Positions 1 through 7,328 of a stretch of DNA of 44,296 nt are shown here, piece after piece. This stretch comes from an uncultured Prevotellaceae bacterium (GTDB lineage: Bacteria > Bacteroidota > Bacteroidia > Bacteroidales > Bacteroidaceae). A program made the position numbers and the translations under genes. The stretch covers positions 1 to 44,296 of the forward strand of contig CAMJQA010000021.1 in NCBI GenBank assembly GCA_946407895.1. The letters run 5' to 3'. Within the stretch, counting starts at the first letter, position 1, and every line of letters starts with the position of its first letter. The notes below the pieces were generated by a model. The model searched no databases and was not told the DNA's origin. It was given only the letters and a program-made list of their open reading frames with translations.

Positions 1-1598
1 TGGGCGATGCCATCGAGAACTACAAGCAGATTCTCGACATCACCGGCGACGTGGCCGCCAACATCATTGCTCCGAATTCGGAGAGCGTCGACCTGGAAGG
101 TCCTCACCTCGAGAACGGCCGCATGATCTATGCCTCCAAGACCTACGAGAACCTCGACGCCACCCGCAAGGCTGGCCTCCACGGCGTGAGCATGCCACGG
201 CGCTACGGCGGTCTGAACCTGCCCAATGCAGTATTCTCCATGCTCAGCGAGATGATTTCGGCAGCCGATGCCGGATTCCAGAACATCTGGAGTCTGCAGA
301 GCTGCATCGACACGCTCTACGAGTTCGGTTCCGAAGAGCAGCGCCAGAAGTATATCCCCCGTGTCTGTGCCGGCGAAAGCATGTCCATGGACCTCACCGA
401 GCCCGATGCCGGCTCCGACCTGCAGCGCGTAATGCTGAAGGCCACCTTCGACGAGAAGGAGAACTGCTGGCGTCTGAACGGCGTGAAGCGCTTCATCACC
501 AACGGCGACTCCGACATCCACCTCGTCTTGGCCCGCTCCGAGGAAGGCACAAAGGACGGCCGCGGGCTGTCGATGTTCATCTACGACAAGCGCCAGGGCG
601 GTGTCGATGTTCGCCACATCGAGCACAAGCTCGGCATCCACGGTTCTCCCACCTGCGAGCTCACCTACAAGAACGCAAAGGCCGAGCTCTGCGGCAGCAC
701 CCGCCTGGGCCTCATCAAGTACGTGATGGCCCTCATGAACGGTGCCCGCCTGGGTATCGCCGCCCAGAGCGTAGGTGTCGAGCAGGAGGCTTACAACGAA
801 GGTCTGGCTTATGCCAAGGAGCGTCAGCAGTTCGGCGACAAGATCATCAACTTCCCCGCCGTGTATGACATGCTCAGCCGCATGAAGGCCAAGCTCGATG
901 CCGGTCGTTCGCTGTTGTACGAGACGGCTTGCTACGTTGACATCTACAAATGCCTCGAAGACATCGAGCGCGACCGCAAGCTCACGCCCGAGGAGAAGCA
1001 GGAGATGAAGAAGTACCAGCGCCTGGCCGACGCCTTCACGCCCCTGGCCAAGGGCATGAACTCAGAGTACGCCAACCAGAACGCCTACGATGCCATCAGC
1101 ATCCACGGCGGAAGTGGCTTCATCATGGAGTACAAGAGCCAGCGCCTCTATCGCGATGCCCGCATTTTCTCTATCTATGAGGGTACTACGCAGCTTCAGG
1201 TCGTAGCGGCCATCCGCTATATCTCGAACGGCACGATGCTGAACAACATCAAGGATATGCTCGCCGCCCTGCCCGCTAATGCCGACTCGGCTCTGAAGGC
1301 ACGCATTGAGAAGCTCCTTCCCCTCTATGAGGATGCGCTCGCCTACGCCAAGTCCCTCGACAACCAGGCGGCCTTCGACTTCCTGGCTCGTCGCCTGTAC
1401 GATATGACGGCCGAGCTTGTGATGTCACTTCTCATTATTCGCGATGCTGCCACCTCTCCCGAACTATTCCTGAAGTCGGCCAATGTTTACGTTCGCATGA
1501 CCGAGGAAGACGTATGCGGCAAATCTGCCTACATTAAGAACTTCAAGGTAGAGGACCTCGAGAACTTTCGGGCAACTGAAGAACCGGCTCAGGCATAA
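1..1598 (+). CDS. acyl-CoA dehydrogenase (5' end outside window)
   Basis: FAD-dependent acyl-CoA dehydrogenase, oxidising an acyl-CoA to the enoyl-CoA and passing electrons to electron-transfer flavoprotein in the cytoplasm. The frame is open from the first bases, so the true start lies upstream; the GTG at 51 is an internal valine codon. Family motifs visible are MDLTEPDAGSD in the middle domain, a flavin/substrate segment GVKRFITNGDSD, and RDARIFSIYEGTTQLQ near nt 1158-1196, where the Glu codon at 1179-1181 sits at the position of the catalytic base. A further C-terminal extension after the YEGT motif is usual for the long (about 570 aa) Bacteroidota version. The acyl chain-length preference cannot be read from sequence. 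The next gene starts 30 nt downstream. Confidence 0.93.
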   Translation, partial: GDAIENYKQILDITGDVAANIIAPNSESVDLEGPHLENGRMIYASKTYENLDATRKAGLHGVSMPRRYGGLNLPNAVFSMLSEMISAADAGFQNIWSLQSCIDTLYEFGSEEQRQKYIPRVCAGESMSMDLTEPDAGSDLQRVMLKATFDEKENCWRLNGVKRFITNGDSDIHLVLARSEEGTKDGRGLSMFIYDKRQGGVDVRHIEHKLGIHGSPTCELTYKNAKAELCGSTRLGLIKYVMALMNGARLGIAAQSVGVEQEAYNEGLAYAKERQQFGDKIINFPAVYDMLSRMKAKLDAGRSLLYETACYVDIYKCLEDIERDRKLTPEEKQEMKKYQRLADAFTPLAKGMNSEYANQNAYDAISIHGGSGFIMEYKSQRLYRDARIFSIYEGTTQLQVVAAIRYISNGTMLNNIKDMLAALPANADSALKARIEKLLPLYEDALAYAKSLDNQAAFDFLARRLYDMTAELVMSLLIIRDAATSPELFLKSANVYVRMTEEDVCGKSAYIKNFKVEDLENFRATEEPAQA

Positions 1599-1628
1599 AG
1601 TTACAATATTCCCAAAACGCTTTGCTCC

Positions 1629-2903
1629 ATGATACGAAGAAGATTCTGCCCCGCCCTACTGCTGGCATTCCTGGCATTCGGTCCCGTCCGAGTGCAGAGC
1701 CAGAACGCAGCGAACTATGATGAGGCCAAGGTACCACGCTTTACCCTGCCCGAAGTGCTCACCTGCCAGGACGGCACAGTAGTCACCACCCGTCGCCAGT
1801 GGGAGAAAAAGCGTCGGCCCGAGATTCTGCAACTCATCAGCGAGCAGGAATATGGCGTGACGCCCAAGGATAAGGTAAAGACCACCTACGAGGTGCTCGC
1901 CACCGATCCACAGGCCCTGGGCGGAAAGGCTATGGCCCAGCAGGTCATGCTCACATTCTCCGGCCAGGGAAGGCAGGTGAAGGCCCTCCTGGCCGCCTAC
2001 GTACCCAATAACCGGAAGGGGCGCGTGCCGGTCTTCATCGAGTATAACTTCCAAGGCAATCACAATGTGTTGCAGGACGAGAGTCTCATGCGTTCTCCTG
2101 CTTTCACGCGTCCTCTCCATCCGAAGGACCCATTGCCGCGCTGGTCAGAGGGAGGCCATGTAGCCCCCTGGCCGCTGGAACAGATTATCGACCGCGGATA
2201 TGCCCTGGTGACCATGTGTTTCGAGGACATCTGTCCCGACTACCCCGAGGGGGCACCGCTCAGCATCGCGGCTCTTTTACCGGAGACCGGCGATTCTGGT
2301 AGCCGCTGGCAGGCCATCGGGGCTTGGGCATGGGGCAGCAGTCGCATTGCCGACTGGGTGGAGCGCCAGCCTTGGGCCAACCGCAAGCAAATGGCCATAG
2401 CCGGCCTCTCGCGTTTGGGCAAGGCAGCACTCTGGGCAGGCGCGCAAGACGAACGCTTCCAGGTAGTTATCTCCAACGAGTCGGGATGCGGTGGAGCAGC
2501 CCTGTCGAAAAGAGCTTACGGCGAGACGGTGGCCGTCATCACCAAGTCTTTCCCTCATTGGTTCTGCCGCAACTTCACGCAGTACGCGAATAACGAACAA
2601 GCCCTTCCCTTCGACCAGCATGAGCTGATGGCTCTGGTAGCGCCGCGCCACCTCTATGTAGCAAGTGCCGAGGAAGATAATTGGGCAGACCAGAAGGGCG
2701 AGTACCTGTCAGCCTACTACGCCTCGCCCGTCTATGCCCTCTATGGCCTGAAGGGCCTCGCCTCGCCCGAGATGCCGGCCGTAAACCATCCGGTCATGAC
2801 AGAGCGCGTAGCCTACCATATCCGCGACGGGGCGCACAACCAGTTGCCCTACGACTGGAACTGCTACCTGGACTTCTGTGATAAAGCTTTCGGACGCCAG
2901 TAA
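1629..2903 (+). CDS. secreted CE15-type glucuronoyl esterase-like protein
   Basis: A 424-aa secreted alpha/beta hydrolase resembling carbohydrate esterase family 15, whose members cleave ester bonds between glucuronoyl groups of xylan and lignin alcohols. Residues 1-24 form a signal peptide. The nucleophile motif GLSRLGKAAL (Ser261) matches the bacterial CE15 GxSRxGK pattern. It is followed by NESGCGGAAL (Glu284), the acid position in several bacterial CE15 enzymes. The C-terminal GAHNQLPYDW supplies His403. Length and motif order fit a single-domain CE15 enzyme. Substrate is inferred only from family. A strong terminator hairpin follows the stop codon, so this gene probably ends a transcript. 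Confidence 0.8.
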   Translation: MIRRRFCPALLLAFLAFGPVRVQSQNAANYDEAKVPRFTLPEVLTCQDGTVVTTRRQWEKKRRPEILQLISEQEYGVTPKDKVKTTYEVLATDPQALGGKAMAQQVMLTFSGQGRQVKALLAAYVPNNRKGRVPVFIEYNFQGNHNVLQDESLMRSPAFTRPLHPKDPLPRWSEGGHVAPWPLEQIIDRGYALVTMCFEDICPDYPEGAPLSIAALLPETGDSGSRWQAIGAWAWGSSRIADWVERQPWANRKQMAIAGLSRLGKAALWAGAQDERFQVVISNESGCGGAALSKRAYGETVAVITKSFPHWFCRNFTQYANNEQALPFDQHELMALVAPRHLYVASAEEDNWADQKGEYLSAYYASPVYALYGLKGLASPEMPAVNHPVMTERVAYHIRDGAHNQLPYDWNCYLDFCDKAFGRQ

Positions 2904-2913
2904 TACATACATT

Positions 2914-2956
2914 GCCCCCTCCCTTCAGCCTTGTGCGAGGGAGGGGGCTTTATCTT
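2914..2956 (+). terminator. intrinsic terminator after the CE15 gene
   Basis: A perfect 11-bp stem (2914-2924 pairs with 2938-2948, left arm GCCCCCTCCCT) with a 13-nt loop is followed by TTTATCTT. It lies 10 nt after the CE15 stop and 15 nt before the next start codon, so it probably separates the two transcripts. The T tract is interrupted by one A and one C. Confidence 0.75.
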
Positions 2957-2963
2957 GTCACTT

Positions 2964-3911
2964 ATGAAAAAACGCCTTCTTATTGTTTTCTCCGTCGCCC
3001 TTGGCCTGCTGCTGGCAGTTCTCATCGGCGCATCCTTCTACATGCTGCACTTTGCCCTGGCTCCCAACCCGGACCGCTTCGATACAGAATCACACTTTGC
3101 CGATTTCCGGCAAGGCCATCCCGAAGCTGTAGCCTGGCTTGACAGCCTGCAACAGGCCGAAGCCCTGCGCGATACTTTCCTCGTCATGCCTTCGGGCGAG
3201 CATCATCATGCCTACTTTATTCCCTCCCCCGATTCGATTCCGTCCCGCCGCGTAGCCCTTGTGCTTCACGGCTGGCGCGATACGCCAATCAAGTTTCTCC
3301 ACATCGCCCGCATCTATCATCAGTTATTGGGCTTCAACGTCATACTGCCCGATCTTCATGCCCACGGTCTTTCCGAAGGGCGGGCTATAGGCATGGGGTG
3401 GAAGGAGCGCCTGGACGTTCTGCGATGGATGCAGATGGGCTGCGAGACGATGCATTGCGACTCTTTCGTAGTGCACGGCATCTCGATGGGAGCGGCCACC
3501 ACGATGAACGTATCTGGCGAGCCGATGCCCTCGTTTGTGCGCGACATCCGTTTCGTTGAGGATTGCGGTTACACCAGCGCCTGGGACGAGTTTGCCTACG
3601 AGCTTAGGCAGGAGTTCCACCTGCCTCCCTTCCCCCTGCAGTATGCGGCCAGTTTGCTTTGCCGCCTGCGCTACGGCTGGAGTTTCGGCCAGGACAGTCC
3701 GCTGAGGCAAGTGGCCCGTTGCCCCTACCCCATGCTCTTTATTCATGGCGACCGAGACGACTTCGTGCCTTCGTGGATGGTAAATCCGCTCTACAAGGCA
3801 AAGCCTGGTCCCAAACAGCTATGGATTACAACAGACTGCGGGCATAACGATTCCTACTCCCGCCATACCGAGGAGTACATCAAGACCGTGTGCAAGATGG
3901 CTGGGGAATGA
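2964..3911 (+). CDS. membrane-anchored alpha/beta hydrolase
   Basis: Alpha/beta hydrolase of 315 aa of the YfhR/S9-like type, substrate unknown. The start at 2964 is preferred over an in-frame codon at 2931, because the earlier start lies inside the terminator hairpin and the later one begins directly with a membrane segment (about residues 4-28). Catalytic features: LHGWRDTP near 101-108 (oxyanion region), nucleophile elbow HGISMGAA with Ser174, HGDRDDFVP with Asp266, and DCGHNDSY with His294. The protein is probably anchored in the inner membrane with its catalytic domain in the periplasm. It converges with the BASS transporter gene 31 nt downstream. Confidence 0.82.
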   Translation: MKKRLLIVFSVALGLLLAVLIGASFYMLHFALAPNPDRFDTESHFADFRQGHPEAVAWLDSLQQAEALRDTFLVMPSGEHHHAYFIPSPDSIPSRRVALVLHGWRDTPIKFLHIARIYHQLLGFNVILPDLHAHGLSEGRAIGMGWKERLDVLRWMQMGCETMHCDSFVVHGISMGAATTMNVSGEPMPSFVRDIRFVEDCGYTSAWDEFAYELRQEFHLPPFPLQYAASLLCRLRYGWSFGQDSPLRQVARCPYPMLFIHGDRDDFVPSWMVNPLYKAKPGPKQLWITTDCGHNDSYSRHTEEYIKTVCKMAGE

Positions 3912-3942
3912 GAGCAGATTCCACTCCGGTCGGCCTTGAGCG

Positions 3943-4887
3943 TCAGCTTGTTTGCGATGTGCCAGTTTGCCTGGCGTAGAGCCGGGCCACCAGCGCGCCG
4001 CTGATGTTGTGCCATACGCTGAAGATGGCTCCTGGGATGGGAGCCAGCGGGAAGGCTGCGAAGTGGAGGGTGGCCAGCGAGCAGGCCAGGCCGCTGTTCT
4101 GCATGCCTACCTCAACGCTGACGGCCACCCGTTTTGGATGCGAGAGGCCCAGCAGGCGGCCCAACACATAGCCGAGGCCGAGCCCGCTAAGGTTATGCAG
4201 CACGACAACCAGTATGACCAGCCAACCGCCGGTTAGCAGGCGGGGAGCGTTGTGTGCCACGATGATGGAAACGAGGAGCGCTATCATCAGCGAGGAGAAG
4301 GCCGGCAGGTAGGCCACCGCCTTCTGTGTGGTGCGGGGCAGAAGCCGCTGCAGGAGCAGGCCGCCCAGAATAGGCGCAATAACTACGTAGAGGATTGACT
4401 GCAACATGCCCCAGGCATCAACCGGCGCATAGGTGCCGGCCATCAGCCAGGTGAGCAGGGGAGTGAGCAGGGGCGCCAGCAGGGTGCTTGTAGCCGTCAT
4501 GCCTACAGAGAGGGCCAGGTCGCCGCCCGCCAGATAGGTTATCACGTTGGAAGCCGTACCGCCCGGGCAGCAGCCCACCAGGATGACGCCCAGCGCCAGA
4601 TCGGCCGGCAGGCGGAAGAGGCGCACCAGCACCCAGGCCACCAGAGGCATCACCGTGAACTGGGCCATACAGCCGATGAGCACATCCCTGGGACGGCTCA
4701 GTACGACGCGAAAGTCGCGGGCATTGAGCGTCAGCCCCATGCCGAACATGATAAGCCCCAGCATAGGATTGATTACCCAGGTGCCCACCTGCGCCAAGAG
4801 GCTGGGAACGAGGAGGGAGAAGAGGGCCAGCAGCAAGACCAGAAGGCCCATCCAACGGGAAATAAAGTCACATATAGCTTTCATCAT
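3943..4887 (-). CDS. BASS-family (bile acid:sodium symporter-like) transporter
   Basis: A 314-aa integral membrane protein of the bile acid:sodium symporter superfamily with about 9-10 hydrophobic segments. The diagnostic crossover motifs are GCCPGGTASNVITYLAGGD and EVGMQNSGLACSLA. Bacterial members carry different organic anions (bile acids, pantothenate, keto acids), so the substrate is open. The start overlaps the stop of the upstream cbiA by 4 nt (4884-4887), which implies translational coupling. Context makes a link to corrinoid metabolism possible, but nothing in the protein shows it. Confidence 0.88.
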   Translation of the reverse strand: MMKAICDFISRWMGLLVLLLALFSLLVPSLLAQVGTWVINPMLGLIMFGMGLTLNARDFRVVLSRPRDVLIGCMAQFTVMPLVAWVLVRLFRLPADLALGVILVGCCPGGTASNVITYLAGGDLALSVGMTATSTLLAPLLTPLLTWLMAGTYAPVDAWGMLQSILYVVIAPILGGLLLQRLLPRTTQKAVAYLPAFSSLMIALLVSIIVAHNAPRLLTGGWLVILVVVLHNLSGLGLGYVLGRLLGLSHPKRVAVSVEVGMQNSGLACSLATLHFAAFPLAPIPGAIFSVWHNISGALVARLYARQTGTSQTS

Positions 4888-6179
4888 TCAATAGTTTTGT
4901 CCGTTAGCAGTTCAACAATAGCCTCGGGGCTCCAATGCACGTAGCTGGCTATGATGCGCCCTGAGCGGAAGAGGCAGGTATCCACGGGTCGTTCCTGGGC
5001 GTCGAGGAAGGGCGTCGTGCAGCAGGCGGCGGGTTCCCAGGGGAGGATGCTGGAGTAGTGGAACTCGTGGCCGCGGAGTTCGGCGCCGCCGGGCAGGCGG
5101 AACTTGCGATAGCCCAAATGGAGGCGGGCGCCCTGCATCGTAGTTCCGAAGGGCAGCAGGCCGGTCATTGGCGCGCCGTCGATTGAGCGGCCCAGGTACA
5201 TCATGCCGCCGCACTCGGCCAGGATGCGGGCTGCGGTCAGGCGCAGGCTCTCCATCGTAGCGCGGCTTTCGGCCAGGCGCGGCAGGAAGAACTCGGGGTA
5301 GCCGCCGGGCAGGTAGACATAGTCGGCCTCGCGGGGCACCGGCTCATTGGCCAGCGGAGAGAAGAAGTGCAGGCGGCCGAGTCGCTGCAGGCAGTCGAGC
5401 GTCTCCTGATAGATGAAGTTGAAGGCCTCGTCGCGCGCCACGCAGATGAGGGGCAAGCCGGCGCGCCCCTCAGCGCCCGCACCTGCCGAAGCAGAGTCCG
5501 CGCCGGGTGCATCAGCCTGCGCCCCGACCTCCGGCCCCTCCGGCAGGCCCAGGGCGGCCCAATCCAACTGCCGCTCTACCTCGTTGGCGGCCAGGTCGGC
5601 CAGCCGGCTGATGCGGTTGCGCTCCGAGAGGTCGAGCCCTAGGTGGCGGCTGGGCATGCTGAGCTCGGCGAGCCGCGGAATGCAGGCCAGCACGGGGAAG
5701 CCCACCTCGCCGGCGGCCCGGCGAAGCATCTGGGCGTGGCGCGGGCTGCCCACATTATTGAATATAACGCCTGCGTAGCGCAATGTGGGGCGATAGTGGA
5801 GATAGCCGTAGAGCAAGGGAGCCGCGCTGTGCGCCATGCTGCGGGCGTTTACCACCAGTATGACGGGCACGCCGAGCCGCTCGGCCACCTCGGCATTGCT
5901 GCCCACAGGGCCGTCGGCGCCGTCGAACAGGCCCATGCAGCCCTCTATGAGGGTAAGGTCCGCCCGGACGGCGGCCTTCTGTCCCAAGTGCATCCAGGGG
6001 TCGATGTTGTAGCTGGCCCTTCCGCAGGCAATATGATGATACTGCGTGTCGATGTAGTCGGGGCCGCACTTGCAGGGCTGCACGGCAAGCCCCCGGCGGG
6101 CCAGGGCCCTGAGGATTCCCATCGTCAGGGTGGTCTTTCCGCTGCCCGACGATGCTGCTGCTATGAGATAAGCATTCAT
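4884..6179 (-). CDS. cbiA: cobyrinate a,c-diamide synthase CbiA
   Basis: ATP- and glutamine-dependent amidation of the a and c side chains of (Co)-cobyrinate in cobalamin synthesis, cytoplasmic. Residues 1-200 form the dethiobiotin-synthetase-like ATPase: P-loop SSGSGKTT at 10-17, CGPDYIDTQYH at 38-48, and EGCMGLFDG at 79-87. Residues 240-431 form the class I glutamine-amidotransferase-like domain: LPGGYPEFFLP around 290-300, catalytic Cys323 in AECGGMMYLG, and His371 in GHEFHYS. An Ala/Gly-rich linker (about 213-240) joins the domains. Length of 431 aa is normal. It is transcribed away from the HU-like gene and is coupled to the BASS gene. No cobalamin riboswitch is visible upstream, unlike the main corrinoid operon. 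Confidence 0.93.
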   Translation of the reverse strand: MNAYLIAAASSGSGKTTLTMGILRALARRGLAVQPCKCGPDYIDTQYHHIACGRASYNIDPWMHLGQKAAVRADLTLIEGCMGLFDGADGPVGSNAEVAERLGVPVILVVNARSMAHSAAPLLYGYLHYRPTLRYAGVIFNNVGSPRHAQMLRRAAGEVGFPVLACIPRLAELSMPSRHLGLDLSERNRISRLADLAANEVERQLDWAALGLPEGPEVGAQADAPGADSASAGAGAEGRAGLPLICVARDEAFNFIYQETLDCLQRLGRLHFFSPLANEPVPREADYVYLPGGYPEFFLPRLAESRATMESLRLTAARILAECGGMMYLGRSIDGAPMTGLLPFGTTMQGARLHLGYRKFRLPGGAELRGHEFHYSSILPWEPAACCTTPFLDAQERPVDTCLFRSGRIIASYVHWSPEAIVELLTDKTIE

Positions 6180-6189
6180 TTTCGGCGGA

Positions 6190-6197
6190 CAAAGTTA
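6190..6197 (-). promoter_or_regulatory. cbiA: putative -7 element of the cbiA promoter
   Basis: On the minus strand this reads TAACTTTG, a match to the Bacteroides -7 consensus TAnnTTTG. No clean -33 TTTG is seen at the expected distance. The element lies only 10 nt from the cbiA ATG, which would leave a leader of about 4-5 nt, so the transcript may be almost leaderless. A small palindrome, CCCG-AAAA-CGGG, lies just upstream at about 6207-6218. Confidence 0.45.
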
Positions 6198-6269
6198 ACA
6201 CTTTTTCCCGAAAACGGGAAGGGATTGTGCAGAATATTATCAGGATGCGGAAATATCACGCCAAAAAAG

Positions 6270-6300
6270 TTGGCCGAAGGCGGAAAAAATGTTATCTTTG
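6270..6300 (+). promoter_or_regulatory. Bacteroides-type promoter of the HU-like gene
   Basis: TTGG at 6270-6273 and TATCTTTG at 6293-6300, separated by 19 nt, match the Bacteroidota sigma-factor consensus. Transcription would start near 6307 and give a leader of about 190 nt that contains the three tandem hairpins. Confidence 0.6.
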
Positions 6301-6320
6301 CGGCGGAAAATTTATGTTTC

Positions 6321-6383
6321 ACGTCGGGAGACGTATATTTCGCGTCGGGAGACGTACGTTTCACGTCGGGAGACGTACGTTTC
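6321..6383 (+). repeat. three 21-bp tandem repeats, each a hairpin with a GGGA loop
   Basis: Three copies start at 6321, 6342 and 6363 with an exact 21-bp period. Each holds ACGTC-GGGA-GACGT (the second begins GCGTC, keeping a G-U pair), a 5-bp stem closed by a GNRA-type tetraloop, then a 7-nt spacer of the form ACGTTTC or ATATTTC. A degenerate fourth unit follows at about 6384-6396. All copies fall in the predicted 5' leader of the HU-like gene. Short open frames across the repeat encode heptapeptide repeats but have no plausible start region, so they are not called as genes. Confidence 0.8.
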
Positions 6384-6499
6384 GCGCCGTGAAATATAAA
6401 ATACGCCCCTGAGCAGGAACTTTTTCCAGGCCGTGGGGCAACTTTTCCTGCGGCCGAGAGGCAAAACCGGACGACGGACAACAATTAAAATCAGGCAAT

Positions 6500-7126
6500 A
6501 TGGCAAATTACATCTTGAAAGAAATGCAGAACCTGAACGCCGAGGACGGGAAGGTTGTGATTCCGAAAATGGAGGTTTACTCGCAGAAGTCGCTCGACGA
6601 CCTCATCCATTACACCACGCAGATGGGCTCCCCCTTCAGCAGCGGCGTGGTGAAGGGCGTAATCGACACGCTGCAGAGCGCCATGACGAGCTGGCTCTCG
6701 AACGGGCATACGGTGAAGCTCGACGGCATAGGCACCTTCTCCCTGTCGCTGCGCTTCGCCGACAACAAGGGCAATTTGATGAAGGACGACAACGACCCGA
6801 TGAGCTACCGCCACGTAGAGGTGCGCTCGCTGAACTTCAAGCCCGACGCCCGGTTCGTGAAGCAGCTGCGCAGGGCCACCGAGCTGGAGCGGCAGGCACC
6901 GGGCGTAGTACAGCTGCGGCAGGTGAAGTACAGCCCCGAGGAGCGCATAGCCCGCGCCCTGGAGTTCATCGACGCCCGCGGCATCATCACCCTCTCGGAA
7001 TACGCCACGCTGAACGGCATGTCGCGCTCCATAGCCTCGCGCGAGCTGAAGGCGCTGGAGGCCGACCCCGACGTGCCCATAGCCAGCAGGGGAGCGGCCC
7101 CGCACAAAGTTTGGGTGAGGAAATAA
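6500..7126 (+). CDS. HU-like DNA-binding protein with C-terminal winged helix
   Basis: A 208-aa nucleoid-type protein. Residues 1-125 resemble the Bacteroidota HU-like domain: a helical N-terminus, then GVVKGVIDTLQSAMTSWLSN, VKLDGIGTFSLSLR, and a FKPDARFVKQL end. The C-terminal part (about 145-208) looks like a small winged helix: ERIARALEFIDARGIITLSE followed by NGMSRSIASRELKAL. It probably binds DNA as a dimer; a target or role beyond nucleoid organisation cannot be stated. The start at 6500 follows an A-rich leader. The gene stands alone between divergent cbiA and the next promoter module. Confidence 0.8.
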   Translation: MANYILKEMQNLNAEDGKVVIPKMEVYSQKSLDDLIHYTTQMGSPFSSGVVKGVIDTLQSAMTSWLSNGHTVKLDGIGTFSLSLRFADNKGNLMKDDNDPMSYRHVEVRSLNFKPDARFVKQLRRATELERQAPGVVQLRQVKYSPEERIARALEFIDARGIITLSEYATLNGMSRSIASRELKALEADPDVPIASRGAAPHKVWVRK

Positions 7127-7149
7127 GGTACTTTCGCCTGGATTAACAT

Positions 7150-7197
7150 AAATAAACGCCGTTTATTTTGAGAATCCCCCGCTTATTCGTACCTTTG
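7150..7197 (+). promoter_or_regulatory. promoter P1 with overlapping palindrome
   Basis: TTTG at 7167-7170 and TACCTTTG at 7190-7197 are separated by exactly 19 nt. A perfect 9+1+9 palindrome (AAATAAACG-C-CGTTTATTT, 7150-7168) overlaps the -33 element, the place expected for a repressor or activator site. Confidence 0.75.
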
Positions 7198-7234
7198 GCT
7201 CCGAGGCCGAAGGTACTTTCGCTCGGATTAACAT

Positions 7235-7282
7235 AAATAAACGCTGTTTATTTTGAGAATCCCTCGCTTATTCGTACCTTTG
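7235..7282 (+). promoter_or_regulatory. promoter P2 with overlapping palindrome
   Basis: TTTG at 7252-7255 and TACCTTTG at 7275-7282, 19-nt spacing. The palindrome (AAATAAAC, 3 nt, GTTTATTT; 7235-7253) keeps 8 bp per arm. This copy lies closest to the DUF2723 start at 7329 and would give a leader of about 40 nt. Confidence 0.78.
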
Positions 7283-7328
7283 CAGCCGTTTTGACAAAGA
7301 AATTCAGATATAAATTCAAAAATAAGCA

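Larger units (their letters stand above)
7125..7294 (+). repeat. 85-bp direct duplication carrying two promoters
   Basis: Two near-identical 85-bp units begin at about 7125 and 7210. They differ at a few positions, for example CGCC versus CGCT in the central palindrome. Each contains AAGGTACTTTCGC, a palindrome of AAATAAAC/GTTTATTT type, TTTG and TACCTTTG. The duplication starts at the stop codon of the HU-like gene and ends just before the DUF2723 leader. Confidence 0.9.

Noticed and set aside
6321..6383. parS-like chromosome partition site
   Set aside because: GTTTCACGT matches the left half of parS, but the right half is not its complement; the repeated unit is a GGGA-loop hairpin instead.
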